Assembly: GCA_019914995.1 (NCBI GenBank)
Contig: CM034131.1
Span: 6,852,501-6,916,500 of the forward strand
Source: Acanthochlamys bracteata
Taxonomy: Eukaryota > Streptophyta > Magnoliopsida > Pandanales > Velloziaceae
Reading direction: 5' to 3'
Length of the DNA stretch: 64,000 nucleotides
Shown here: positions 11,690 through 22,951 of the stretch, piece by piece
Layout: each line of letters starts with the position of its first letter
How positions within the stretch are numbered: position 1 is the stretch's first letter
Program-made: the position numbers and the translations under genes
Notes under the pieces: generated by a model
What the model was told of the DNA's origin: nothing
Seen by the model: the letters and a program-made list of their open reading frames with translations, nothing else
Databases searched by the model: none

Positions 11690-12075
11690 ATCTTCAACTG
11701 CAAATTCAAAGGAATCTTGAAGGGAATCGTTCTGAGATCAATTCAATCAATGATCACCTGATGAGATTGAAGAGCTCAACTGCCCTGCTGCTTTGGAAAA
11801 GTTAGAACTGGTCTATTGTTTCCTTCCCGGTTACGAAGTTTGTTGGGTTGATTATTATAAGGAAGAGAATAGGAACGTGGTTGCCACCCGATTTGCTGAA
11901 AAGTCAAGTTGGACTTGGGCCCATTAAAGAATTCTGGACTAAGCCCATCAAGAAGCTCATTATTAACTGTTTCACACTTCATTGATCAACCAGTCCATAA
12001 CTCCATATGTAAAACCCAGGTTTTAGCTGTGGTCTAATTGCTTCATCATCAAACCCACGCTTCAAAATCTAGGCA
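11690..12075. promoter_or_regulatory. Bidirectional promoter between FAX-like and DTW genes
   Basis: Only 386 bases separate the two divergent start codons. Site II-type elements are seen: TGGGCC at 11916-11921 and AGCCCA (reverse of TGGGCT) at 11942-11947. These are common in promoters of plant housekeeping genes. No clear TATA box lies at a fitting distance on either side. Confidence 0.65.
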
Positions 12076-13446
12076 ATGGGAAGCTGCGTGGACCCATCAC
12101 CGCCGCCTTCATCATCGGCGAAGTCTCGGCGAGTAGTTTGCGCCCGGTGCACGAAGCCTGAGCGGCTGTGCCTTTGTGCACGCATCAAGCCACCGTTGCC
12201 TCTAGATAACCCAATCCCGCTCACGATTCTACAGCACCCGCTTGAAGCTTCCCACCCGCTTAATTCCACTCGCGTCGCTCGACTCGGGCTCAACAAAATC
12301 GACGTTGTATCTGTTAGTGAAGTTAACTTCCACGCGCATTTTATTATCCGCCCGCTTGATTCCCGAGAAGAAACGGGAATTGGTGTTGGTTTTCAGAAGC
12401 CTGGCTCCGATAGAAATTCGAATTTGATCAATGGTTGTGAAGAAACTGAACGGGTTGGTGTTGGAGATGAAGGTTTTGATCGTGTTAATTATAAGAAGCG
12501 AGGCTCGCTAGAAACATTAATTCTTGACAAAGGTAGCTGGAATGGAGGTCCTGATGAAAAGTTTAGTTTAGTGACCACCAACTATGATGCAAATTTGGAT
12601 AAGAAAAATGTTATTGGATTTGAAGACAATGAATGCGATGGAGATTTTGAGACAATCAACACTCAGACTTTGTTTTCTGGCAGTTCAGTTCAGGAAAGTT
12701 TGAATGGACATGAAAAGCCTGAATGTGGCTTGCAGGAAAGCTTCTCTGATCCTGTTAATGTTGAGGGTATGTTGGATGAGCTTGATGCAAGTCAAGAAGC
12801 TATAGTAAATGTGGCAGTTCTATCTGAATTGATGGATTCAGATGGAGATTATGAGTTCCAAGAGACATTACCGAAATTCAAAGTGAAGTGCTCTAGTAGT
12901 AGGATATTTCTGAGAATAGAGCGTGGCGTGCAACCTGACATGCGCGGCGCGGCAGCCACTTCGGTTGGTAGAACTGTTGCGAGAGATGGCTTTTTGGTCA
13001 AGAAGGTGCACAGGGAACGGATCGGATTGACCGATAAGTTTAAGGACTTTGTAGAATTTGGGATTGCTGTGCCCCCAGGATCAGTGCTCCTGTACCCGAG
13101 CGACAAATCCATTGATATGAAAACTGTGGACTTTAAGGTGAGGCATTTGATTGTGTTGGATGGGACGTGGTCTAAGGCAAAACGGATATACCATGAGAAT
13201 CCATGGTTAGAGCTTCTTCCGCATGTTAAGTTGGATGTGAAGAAGGAGAGTTTGTATAGCGATGTGAGGCATGAGCCGAAGACTGGATACTTGTCAACCA
13301 TAGAGAGTATTGTTTGTGCAATGAGGGCACTGGGGGGCAACATTAATGGGTTCGATGAGCTTTTGGATGTGTTTGAGTCTATGATTGTGGATCAAAGACG
13401 CTGCAAGGATGAAAAATTCGCAAGAATTGCCATTTCTCGAGTATAA
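12076..13446 (+). CDS. DTW domain-containing tRNA-uridine aminocarboxypropyltransferase
   Basis: A single open exon of 456 residues. The family moves the 3-amino-3-carboxypropyl group of S-adenosylmethionine to a uridine of tRNA (TapT/DTWD1/DTWD2). The N-terminal Cys cluster CARCTKPERLCLC (residues 22-34) and the following substrate-side segment (ILQHPLEASHPLNS) are typical. The name-giving motif appears as DGTW (about 362-365, VLDGTWSKAKRIYHENPW), and the C-terminal signature RHEPKTGYLSTIES follows. Between about residues 90 and 270 lies a poorly conserved acidic stretch that splits the domain, which fits the longer DTWD2-like plant forms. The first ATG with the Cys cluster close behind was taken as the start. 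The Site II promoter suggests constitutive expression. No intron signals are needed. Confidence 0.92.
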   Translation: MGSCVDPSPPPSSSAKSRRVVCARCTKPERLCLCARIKPPLPLDNPIPLTILQHPLEASHPLNSTRVARLGLNKIDVVSVSEVNFHAHFIIRPLDSREETGIGVGFQKPGSDRNSNLINGCEETERVGVGDEGFDRVNYKKRGSLETLILDKGSWNGGPDEKFSLVTTNYDANLDKKNVIGFEDNECDGDFETINTQTLFSGSSVQESLNGHEKPECGLQESFSDPVNVEGMLDELDASQEAIVNVAVLSELMDSDGDYEFQETLPKFKVKCSSSRIFLRIERGVQPDMRGAAATSVGRTVARDGFLVKKVHRERIGLTDKFKDFVEFGIAVPPGSVLLYPSDKSIDMKTVDFKVRHLIVLDGTWSKAKRIYHENPWLELLPHVKLDVKKESLYSDVRHEPKTGYLSTIESIVCAMRALGGNINGFDELLDVFESMIVDQRRCKDEKFARIAISRV

Positions 13447-14199
13447 TGATCTATTTGTTCTTCTTTACCTAAAGTTTTACTGATTTTGATTGTCAAGGAT
13501 GAAGTTGAGCTCGATAGCTGATGTTGAAGCCCATTTTTTTGTGCTTCACTCAAATGAGCAGCTTGGTGCTGTTTAGAATTGCGTATCACCAACTTTTTAT
13601 TTCATATTTTAAAATAATTTTTATAATATCTTACATATTTTTTTAATTTAAAAAATTAAAAATTATATTTACTTTTATAAAAAATAAGAAAATATATAAA
13701 CTTTTTTCTTCCAAAAGAGAGAGGTGTCTCATAGAAAATATTGGTATTATATACGATCTTTTTTATTTTTTGATTATCTTTCTTTTTTGGCTAAAACCGG
13801 CGATGCCACTATATATTATATAGTGGTACACTTTACAACGTAACCATGCAGTTTTGAGCTAGTTTGGACATTTACATATTATATATAATCCATCGGAAAC
13901 CTTTTCTCAGCAGGTAAAAGGAACAGCATTGGCAGTACACCAAGTGCAAACCCAAATGTACCTTTGGCATAGCAAAGACGTGCTAGATTTATGTTACTCA
14001 TATTCATCTTGAATAACTACTACAAAAGTTGCAGTCACTTGTAAAGGACCCAAAAAAGTTACTTAGAAAGAGTAAATTTCAAGTTATGTACAAAGTTTGC
14101 TTGTATAAGTGAGAGCAAGGATGTAAATGGCGAGCAAAATACAGGGTAGTTTTGGACAAAAAACCAAAAATCATCAGAGTAGAAGATTTCCCCTTGTGC
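13447..14199. other. Intergenic between convergent DTW and CCCH genes
   Basis: This holds the 3' UTRs of two convergent genes and a strongly AT-rich patch (about 13590-13700) like the insides of the MITEs seen elsewhere, without clear ends. No gene is seen. Confidence 0.55.
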
Positions 14200-17100
14200 T
14201 CAAGTATCTAGATACCTTTGCGCATATGCCTGCACAAAAGGGGGAAAAAATCAAATATCAATAGATGTTGGCAAGCTAAATATTCTTCTAACCTATAAAA
14301 CTCCAACCAATTTTACCTGTACAAGTTTTTCGATTTTGACTTTTGCGAAAGACAGATAACTATTGATCCTGTCCAGGCTCTGGGGGATGTCAGCTCCATG
14401 CATGGTGTCAGTCACTTTATCAACTGTTTTCTTCACAATAGTCTTGTAAGCTTCTTTAGTCAAATGGCCCTCCTTCCATGTTGGATTCAGTATATCCTTC
14501 ACAAATTCCACAAGTGAAAATTTGAATCTTAACATTTTCTCATCCTCAATGCAAGCTTCCGACTCTCCAAGAACCTGTGCATCAACATTCTCTGCATAAC
14601 AACCTTGCTTTTCTCCGCTTTTATGCGCTGCTTCAGCTTCCTTCACCTTCAATTCAGCAGGTACACTTTGTTCATCTGAGAAGCATTCACCATTTCCTTG
14701 TTTGGATTTGCTACTCAGATCAGAGAACTTGACAGAGCTGCTACAACGGCCTTGCCTTTCTCCACCTATATGTGCTGCTTCAGTTTCCTTCACGTCAAAC
14801 TCAATCGAGCGACTTGGTTCAACCAAGAAGCCATCATCATTTGTTTCTGTGGATTTGCTCCTCACATTAGAGAACCTAACAGAACTGCTATAATTAGACA
14901 GTGATGGCACTGTACAGTTCAGCTTTGTCTCAAATTTCTGTAGATCTTCTGCTACAAGAGGTCTTGAAGGAGACAGGTCACTGCAGTTTGACATGACCAA
15001 AGATTCTCGAAATGTTACCATACGAAAGTTTGACGATGGCTGCGATGGCACCAAATCTGAGACATCTTTAGGGATGGAACAGGGGCGTTCTTTAGGTTGT
15101 TCTCCACTCCCACATGTCTGATGCGAGATAATCAAGCTGTTAAAATTGTCAGCAGAACCCTTATAATTTGTATCTCTCACACCAAGGATGCAAGAATCAG
15201 ACTCTACTTGCAAAGGATTAGCTGCAACACCATCCACCTGACTTTCTGATCCCTCAACAGCTGATTGCAAGACTTGTGATTTTTGACAATAATGAGCACT
15301 AACACCATACTGTCCATCCAAAACATTTTTATCAACATCCATAGGAGTTTCTGATTCAATTGACCCACTGTTTGAGAGGGAACAAGATAATCTCCCCTCG
15401 TGCATGGAAGAAACATGACTTGTCTCAGTCTGTTGAGTACGGGCAACACAAACAGAGTCTGCAGGGTTTTGAAGCTTTGTTGTTGGAGAATGCAGCATAG
15501 CCTGCTGGTTCTGAATGTCTTCATGTGAAGAGGTAACATGAACTAGCTTATCAACCTCATTGAGCAAGGACTGAGAGGAGGCTGAAGCATATAAAGCACC
15601 ATTAGGAGAATCCAAACTCCGACATTTCTGTGAGGAATTATTACATATACCCAGACCCACTTGTTTATGAACGCTCCAGGGTGACCATTTACCCACATCA
15701 AGATTACCAGCCAAACTATCATCAGGAGTCCTGTCTTTACACCAGTCATCTAGCAAATCCTGACAATAATGACCGTGACTATCAAAACGGGAATGACATT
15801 CACACGAATGCTGGTTAGAAGTGACCATTGTCCCGGAACGTTTCAGCCTCTGCTTAATAACTGGATCTGCACCTATTTTATCATAGAACTTCTCCTTTGG
15901 ATCGCCTTCCGAAAGCCATCTATCCTGATAAGGAACGTCATAATGAGAAAACCTGCAGGCTGATCCTCTTTTACATTTTTCATGGCTAGAACCATAACAA
16001 CTAACTGCACTGTTCAATTTATAATCATGATTAGGACCATCATGGTGACTGTCAGATCTCCAACCATTCCTTGGTAAAGCATCATCATGGAGAAAGTCAT
16101 GCCCTTGCACGTGCTTTTTACTGTAAGCATCATAGATAGTTTTGTACCTCTCTGCATGTCTCTGTGAGCCAAATTCATATAAACTTCCACATGCTCGGTT
16201 ATGCTTCACGTAGTCATAGTCACTCTTAAAGTGACCCAGCTGCCTCCTGTCTTGCAACATGTCCTCCTCAACATATTCTGTCCTCTGAAGTAACGTATAC
16301 CCTAAATCATCTACATGCCGAGGTAGATCTATAACCTGGTCATAATCTGAATATCTTCGTCTTCCAGGGCTATAATCTGAATAAAGTATCTCTTCATCTT
16401 TCAGAGCAGAATAATCAGAGTGTCTTCGTCTTACAGAGCTATGATCTGAATAATTCATGTCTTCATCTGCTAGAGCTGAATAATCTGAGTATCTTCGTCT
16501 TCCAGAGCTACAACCTGAAAAATACACTTCATCTTCCTGATATGAATAATCAGAGTATCTTCGTCTCACAGAGCTACGGTCTGAATAATCCATTTCTTCA
16601 GAGGTATATGTAAAGTATTCCTGCACTCTTTTCACTGGATATCTTGCTCTTTTAGAGCTACTTCCTCTGAAATCTGACAAACTACTATCAGGATCCACAC
16701 AACTGGTTTCATCATGAAAGTAACTGCACAGTCTTCCTTTCTTACACCTCCCTACCAAATAAAATTTACAAGGCACTGCAGCACGACCTCCTGGTATTCC
16801 TGTTTGAATCCTGTCACTGCCAGGAATCCTGCTTTTGCTCCTACAATACAAGAGGTGCCCAAATCATGAGTAGTTAAAAGAAAAAGCAAATTACAAAAAA
16901 AAGCAATGCACTTAATTCTCCTCGCATTTAGGTGACTTTATTAACCACCTCACTCAATCGCCTAAAAATATCGTCATCAAGTTGATTAATGCTGCATTTG
17001 AGAGAGACTTTTTGAAAACAACTTTTAAAAGCCCTTTCAGAGAATTTAATCTTTAACTTCTTTTACAAGCTTGCTTTTAGAAGTTCCGTCATATTGTGAG

Positions 17101-18616
17101 GCATCAGATAATTTTTTGAAACAAAATTCTACCAAACACTAAGGTGCATAATCAATTACAAAACAAAATTTCCTACAAATTATGGTTCAAACTATCTCCA
17201 AAACGGAAGTTAAGTCTCCTTTTTCAATTTAGTTCCAATTTATTGACTTGGTAGAAATGTTATCCACACAAGCATACACATTACTGAAATGCCTTAATTT
17301 TCTTTTTTTAAATTGATGTTAATGCAATGCTAGCATTAATTCCATTTTCGTGTATCACATAATAAGTAGACTTGAGGGAGAATATTAATACAAGGGGTCA
17401 AATCCAAAAGAGCAGAGTTCAGGTGAGAAAGCAATTCAAACAAACATAGATGGGTAATGACCCAAAAGTGAGATAGCAGTAAGCAATTTGCTCAACAGAA
17501 TAGAAAAAACTTACATAATACCATACCATTATGAAGGATGGAACAAGATATCAATATTCCATACCATGCTAAGAGTGCTTTGATGTGGAGTTTGAAACCA
17601 TAGTTTCGAGACTTTTTGGTTTTGGAAAGTGATTTTGCAATGGTGGTTGCTAAACATTTTCCAAACCCTGGTTTAATGCGATGCCAAAATGAAAAGCACT
17701 TCTAGAATAAGTTTGGAAAAGCAAGTTAAGATTGGATTCTCAAAAGCAATTCTAGAATTGCTTTACTCAAAATCAATTCTACAAACTCAATGCCAAACAG
17801 AACTTTAAACTACTCCAGCTTCGGCTTCTATGATCAAAACGTTTCATAAAATGTTACAAGGGCGAAACAAGTGCATGTATCGTATGACACAACAGAATTA
17901 TTTCTATCGCATTGTTATGAAGGATAAAATATACTCATCAAGTTCAAGGAGTGCTACCTGTGCCGCCTGCTCCAGCCTCTCTTGGGTGAAGTAGTAGGAC
18001 TGCATCTCATCCAAGGTTTAGAACCATGAGAGATGCTCTGACCTTCTCTGTCTCTCTTACTGGAAGTTGTTCTCCTTCGACCACTCTTACTCAGAGCTGT
18101 TCCCAACTCATCATTTTTATCAAAAGCTGTTTCCCATCCATCAGAGTTTTGTCTGCCCACGTTGTTACCTTCTTCACTCTTACAAATGGCAGTATCTTGT
18201 TCCTTATCTTCATGAAGAACCACATCTTGTCCGTCAGTGGTCTGCTTTCTACTTTTATTGCCTTTCTCAAATCTACTAAAAGCATAACCCTGTTCATTGG
18301 TAGGACTATTTATGTCATTGACTTGTTCTGTATTCTTTTGAGCTGCCCCCCATCCATCTGTCACTTCACTTCTGTTACTAGATTCAAGAATTTTCTGAAA
18401 TGCATTGTGCCCATCAGGTTCTCTCTTCAGCTCATCATTTGAGGGAAACTTTGCTTCCCACTTACTAGTCTCTCTGCTTAGGTCCTTTTTTCTTGATACA
18501 ATTTGAACTCCGGTCTGCTTATTTTTGGCATTGACATGGGACATCTCTGAAGAATTATGCCTCTTACAATCACTTGACTCTGGTTCAGATATCTCTTTCT
18601 CAACACTGTCAGACAT
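14200..18616 (-). CDS. CCCH-type zinc finger protein (C3H38/C3H55-like)
   Basis: Coding exons 18616-17958, 16840-14317 and 14229-14200 give 1070 residues; the last exon is only 30 bases (AYAQRYLDT, stop). Two fingers of C-x7-C-x5-C-x3-H form are clear: CKFYLVGRCKKGRLC..H at about 244-262 and CYGSSHEKCKRGSACRFSH at about 501-519. Such fingers bind RNA or, in some plant members, DNA. The N-terminal 220 residues are hydrophilic and end in an Arg-rich SPKRGWSRRHR. Residues about 302-386 are four tandem copies of a Ser/Tyr/Asp/Arg unit, and about 876-976 hold two diverged copies of a 50-residue block (SSSVRFSN / SSSVKFSD). The C-terminus is a conserved-looking helical segment. A nuclear RNA-related role is inference. 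A 5'UTR exon with donor CAGCAAG|GTAAAA near 19717 implies a 5'UTR intron of about 1 kb. Confidence 0.88.
16342..16596 (-). repeat. Four tandem Ser/Tyr/Arg repeats within the CCCH gene
   Basis: Units of 21-23 codons end in RRRYSDYS, RRRYSDYS, RRRHSDYS and RRRYSDYD. The DNA repeats with a period near 66-69 bases (motif ATCTTCGTCTT on the plus strand). This looks like recent in-frame expansion of a low-complexity, RS-like segment. Confidence 0.85.
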
Positions 18617-20039
18617 CGTGCTGCCTCTGGCAACAGTTCCTTATAGCCAAATAGCATTAAGTAAAGCATAGCAATCCCATTAATTAAACGACGCCTTCTT
18701 CCTTAAAACTCCACTAAACCATCCACTGACAAATCAGAAGCAAGCGTTCATCATAGTAAGCAGACTTGAAGGCGCCAATTTTAACTTTACAGTTAACATA
18801 TTTTCTTAACTTCCCAAAACACTCAAATATAAATACATTAGATAATGATCACAAGCAAATAAACTAATCAAAGTACATACATTAAGCGGATGCGACTGGC
18901 CAGGGACTATGATCGTGACAAAATTAAAAAAGTATGATAATAATACCTTCAAGTACAAGAGAATAAGAAAGCATAGATCTCCTCATGTAATTATTATTAT
19001 CTTTTAATCAAAATAGTATAGTCTTAGATATACTAGTTAGCATGCTTCTTACGCTTGTGTTAAGGAAGGGGAAGGCCTCTTCGAGATAACAGGAAATCTA
19101 GTATCAATTAAGTTTTCTATGAACAAATTGAACCTGTTGCAAAATGGACTCTTTTTTTATCACTATGGCTATTTGGTGAATCAAATAATAGCTAATCAGG
19201 CATGTTTTCTCAAAGAATAATGTCTCTATCAACTTTAATGGACCAGTCTATCCCAAACTCTCCAGTTCACTGAATTCTGTAAAATGCTACATCATCCTTT
19301 GGAGTACTTGTCCATTGTACCATGTTTCCTTTTTCTGAATTAATTGGTATCATCTCTCAATGCATCCAGGTAGCTTATAGCGATGCCATCATGCCATTTT
19401 TTCCCCTAACTTTCCATCTATTTTTGTGCGTTAACTATTTCCATCAATCGAACGAATAATTTTTATACTTCAATCATGAAACTTTTGATTTCTATACCAA
19501 AACCCAGAACCATTAACTATAAACATTTCACTCAAATCAAATTCTCATACTCCCACAACAGCTATGGTGGTTCAAAACCTCCTCATAAACAATCACATAT
19601 CCTATTGCTGCTACAGAATCTTTGCAGAGAAAACAGGAAAACAAGATAAATACATCGATACATCAAGGAACAACGAGAACAAAATCAAACAATTAACAGA
19701 TTTCTAAACTTTTACCTTGCTGTACAGCGATATAACTAAACAGAAACCCTAGATGAAAAAAAAGAGAAAAGAGAAGAGAGAAGACTGAGTAGAGACACTT
19801 GGGAGATAAATTCTTCGGCGGAGGAGGTTAATAAATTGGGTTCATAAAATACTTCTGCGGAGTAAGCGAAGCGATGGGGTGGAGAAAATGAATAGGCAAA
19901 GAGCGATCCAGTTCAATCTCAAGAGTCAAGATTAATGAATAACTAGTCAAGTTCATCACGCGCGATGCACGTGTCGATCAATCTGGGCCGTAAAAATAAT
20001 GGGCCTCATTAGCCCAAACCAATTTTGGCGCCACTCAGG
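18617..20039 (-). promoter_or_regulatory. 5'UTR exon, 5'UTR intron and promoter of the CCCH gene
   Basis: A 5'UTR exon runs from about 19717 upstream, with a telo-box (AAACCCTA) at 19744-19751. Upstream are a G-box CACGTG (19968-19973), three Site II elements (TGGGCC 19984-19989 and 20000-20005, AGCCCA 20011-20016) and an E2F-like TTTGGCGC (20024-20031). The cluster sits between the CCCH gene and the GC-rich exon at 20040, so it may drive both ways. Confidence 0.6.
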
Positions 20040-20135
20040 AAAACACCGCTCGGCGTCCGCCGACGAGCAGCGGCGACGCTGCAGCGAAGAAATCTTATTT
20101 CGATTTTTCGGATCTTCTGCTACTTCAATTACAAG
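20040..20135 (+). other. Orphan GC-rich exon-like segment with splice donor
   Basis: A sudden GC-rich stretch (CGGCGTCCGCCGACGAGCAG and on) ends in a clean donor, ACAAG|GTAAGA, at about 20134/20135, just downstream of Site II motifs. It looks like the first, non-coding exon of a plus-strand transcript, but I cannot identify a partner exon: the next 600 bases contain a MITE and then an NLR remnant. It may be the 5' end of a lost gene or of a non-coding RNA. Confidence 0.4.
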
Positions 20136-20226
20136 GTAAGAAATTTTCTTGCAATTTGTATTGAATTGAGTTGAATTGCTTCTTTTTTTTTTTTTATAAT
20201 TTTTTTGATAGAAATGTTTGTTCGTA

Positions 20227-20446
20227 GTGTGCCTTTGGAATTAATTATAAAATAAAATTTTTTTAAAATAGAAAATATATTTTTTTATAAAATGAGTTCT
20301 ATTATATTATTTTCAAAAAAAAATTTCATCACATAAATTTTTTTTATATTTTTAAAATTTTTAAATATTTATAAAATATATATTAAAAAATATAAATTAA
20401 AAAAATTAAAAAATTTCGTCTGGAGAAAAGCAAAAACAAACGCACC
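20227..20446. mobile_element. Degraded MITE, same family as 8982-9240
   Basis: The right end (AGCAAAAACAAACGCACCC) is the reverse of the 8982 element's left end (GGGTGTTTGGTTTTGCTT) with changes, and the left end GTGTGCCTTTGGAATTAATT resembles its other end. The inside is AT-rich. Ends are approximate. Confidence 0.55.
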
Positions 20447-20701
20447 CGTATTCATCCGAAGAAAAGCAGTAGAAAATGTAACAAAATTGTTCGTACACTC
20501 ATTCTGGTAAAAATCTGGAGTTCATTTCTTCAGACACCCTGAATAGGTGAGGCCAATAGTAATCGAATACTTTGAAGTCAATCCTATCAGTTCCAGTTAG
20601 ATTCTATTCATTGGAGAGCATGTCTTTGTTGTTGGTTTCTGGATTTGGCGTTCCATCACTGAACCATGCAACGATTGGTTTCTACTTCACCGGAAGCAGC
20701 C

Positions 20702-20950
20702 ATGGCGACGCTTGCGATCGGGAGCTCGTTCCTTTCAGCTTTCCTCCAGGTACTCTTAGACAAGGCGCGCTCGTATGCGCTCGATAAGTTTGCTCGGCGC
20801 GCCAGCCTCGAAGACCAATTACAGCGTCCGCAAACCGCTTTGATTACAAATCAAGCTTTCCTCTTCAACTGCAAAACTCAAGTATGCTTCCTGTGATGCT
20901 GACGATACCCTTGATGATTTTGAGCATCACCGTGTTGGCAGACTCTCGTT
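20702..20950 (+). pseudogene. Remnant of a CC-NBS-LRR (NLR) resistance gene, coiled-coil part only
   Basis: The frame starting at the ATG of 20702 reads GSSFLSAFLQVLLDKARS, typical of the start of Rx-type/RPPL1-like coiled-coil NLR proteins. In a second frame, DADDTLDDFEHHRV follows at about 20899-20942, matching the conserved end of the coiled-coil block (YDAEDLLDEF type). The middle of the domain is missing or scrambled, the frame is broken before the DADDTLDDF block, and no NB-ARC domain follows; AT-rich DNA takes over. This is a relic, not a working receptor. Confidence 0.7.
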
Positions 20951-21960
20951 ATACTTATAAAATATTTTAGAAAATTTATTTTTAAATTTAAAAACTATAA
21001 AAGTTTTTATATTATAAAATTTTATAATTATTATTTTTATAGATAAAAAGATAAGAGTCGTATTTAAAAAAATTTTAGAATATTTTTTTTCATAAAACTT
21101 TTTTTCAAAACATCCTGTATGTCATTCTTTTTCTTCCTTTAAATTGTCTCCATGCTTGCATGTGGGACTGTTCCGAGAATGGAGTCTCCCATTGGTTGTA
21201 TTATACGATGCAATTGATAGTAAGAGCTCACGAAAAGTGAGTTTACTGAAAAACTAAATATATTTATTTATTTATTTATTATTAATTGATTATTTTAGTT
21301 TTATAATATAATTGTTAAAAGTAGAATTTGAAAATTAGTTTTAAAAAAAAATTTAGTTGAAAGTAAACATAAAAATGTTCCGAATTCAGTTTTTGCAACA
21401 CAAAAACAAACCCTAAGTAAATATGGCCGTGTATGTTAGTGATTTTTCTTCTTACATTCTAGTATTGCTTTCGAGTATTGCATAATAGAGTTGGTGTACA
21501 CGAGTCGTTCAAGCTTTTGCAGTGTACCTGAGAGAGTGCCTTCACCCCTTTATACCGAACTCATAGGCTTCGAGTTCGGACCAACTCCAAAGTTGAACAA
21601 CTTAGTCCATTTATTTGCTGTGTTCCAAAATACCCGAAAATTTTATTTTTTTATCATAATTGGAGTTCCGAATAATTATATATTTTAGTGTTACAAAAAA
21701 TTCAAAACTTAATTTTCGTACAATTTTTACTTCTAAAAATAATTAAAATTTACTTTTAACTCAATTTTAAAGAAAATTAAACTCATTTACAATCCACTTT
21801 TAAATATAATTATAAAAAATTTAAATTCTAATTTTAACCCACTTAAAAAATAATTAAAATTTAAAATTATTTTTCTAAAGACTTTACTTTTCATTTTTGA
21901 AAAATTTACTTACGTAGCGCATTTAAAACACATCTATACGTCAAAAGGTTTTAAAACTAC
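20951..21960. other. AT-rich intergenic stretch with probable MITE debris
   Basis: Blocks at about 21240-21410 and 21618-21935 have loosely matching inverted ends (TGTGTTCCAAAATACCC and GCGCATTTAAAACACATC for the second) around AT-rich DNA. No gene is seen. Confidence 0.4.
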
Positions 21961-22277
21961 ACCACTGGCAGCCCAAACTCACGTACCAAGTAAATCCAAT
22001 CAAGCCCAAACGCGCACATCTTATCCGGGGATAGATCTGTCAATTTTAGCATGTAGACTGAAAAGTCTCTCATATACAAGTCTCTTTCTTTCCTCTTAAG
22101 CGAAACCCTAACACCTCTCTTACTGCCGCCGCCGCCTCCTTGTTCTTCACAGAGGTATACCATTCTATGTCTTTTTATATGTTCATCAAGCATTGGTAGA
22201 TCGAAGGTTTTCTAATTGAGTTTGTTGTTAATGTTATTGGATTCATGACCAGAGAGCAAAAAAGAAGATCTTGAGAG
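21961..22277 (+). promoter_or_regulatory. eL29 promoter and 5' leader
   Basis: Two Site II elements (AGCCCA at 21970-21975 and 22003-22008) and a telo-box AAACCCTAA (22103-22111) are the standard pair of plant ribosomal-protein promoters. A 5'UTR exon rich in pyrimidine and GCC triplets ends at about 22155 (CACAGAG|GTATAC), and a short intron ends near 22250, before the ATG. Confidence 0.75.
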
Positions 22278-22951
22278 ATGGCGAAGTCGAAGAACCACAC
22301 GGCACACAACCAGTCCTACAAGGCTCACAAAAACGGCATCAAGAAGCCCCATCGCCACCGTAACACCTCTACAAAAGGAGTATGTTTTCATTTTGCTCTC
22401 ATTCATTTTCACTTTTTGGGGTTTGATTTCGTTGTTCTCTAAGTTGTTTGACTGTTCATTCAGTGGTATTTCAGTATGTCCTGTTTGTCCCTATTTCTAG
22501 TCATGCTATATGCTTGTTCGCTGCTATTTGTTAGCTGATCAATATTTTTTTTCGGTTCTTTTGCATTTTTTGTCTGTGGAGTTTGTTGATGGTTATCTGT
22601 CTCTTCATTCTATTATGATGACTTTTAATTTCAGCACCACTGATCATTAGGAAAACATATATGTAATTTGTAGGTTATAATCATGATATTTCATTGATAG
22701 TCTTTAGTCTGCTAAACATTTTTCCCCATTTCATTTGATCTAATCTATCCACAGTAGGTTATTGTATTGCAGCTGTTGATCTGTGTTTGTTAGAGTTTTT
22801 TGCTTTTCTGGTTTGTATAGGCGGACTCTGAATTGTTATTGATGAGTGGTGTTTTGTCTAATGGCAGATGGACCCCAAGTTCCTGAGGAACCAGAGGTAT
22901 GCCAGGAAGCACAACAAGAAGGGAGCTGAGGCTACCACTGAGGAAGAGTAG
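22278..22951 (+). CDS. RPL29: 60S ribosomal protein eL29
   Basis: Exons 22278-22379 and 22868-22951 join in phase 0 (GGA|GTATGT, GGCAG|ATG) to 61 residues, the normal plant length. The sequence [20 protein letters not shown], then KPHRHR and [13 protein letters not shown], is diagnostic of this small, very basic protein of the large cytosolic ribosomal subunit. The short acidic end (EATTEEE) is also typical. The gene has the ribosomal-protein promoter signature upstream. It converges with the dihydrolipoyl dehydrogenase gene downstream. Confidence 0.97.

Noticed and set aside
20572-20787. 71-codon ORF before the NLR remnant
   Set aside because: It overlaps the NLR frame, shows no known motif and has no conserved pattern.
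22612-22655. Possible box C/D snoRNA in the eL29 intron (ATGATGA followed by CTGA)
   Set aside because: The boxes are too close together, there is no terminal stem and no convincing guide region.
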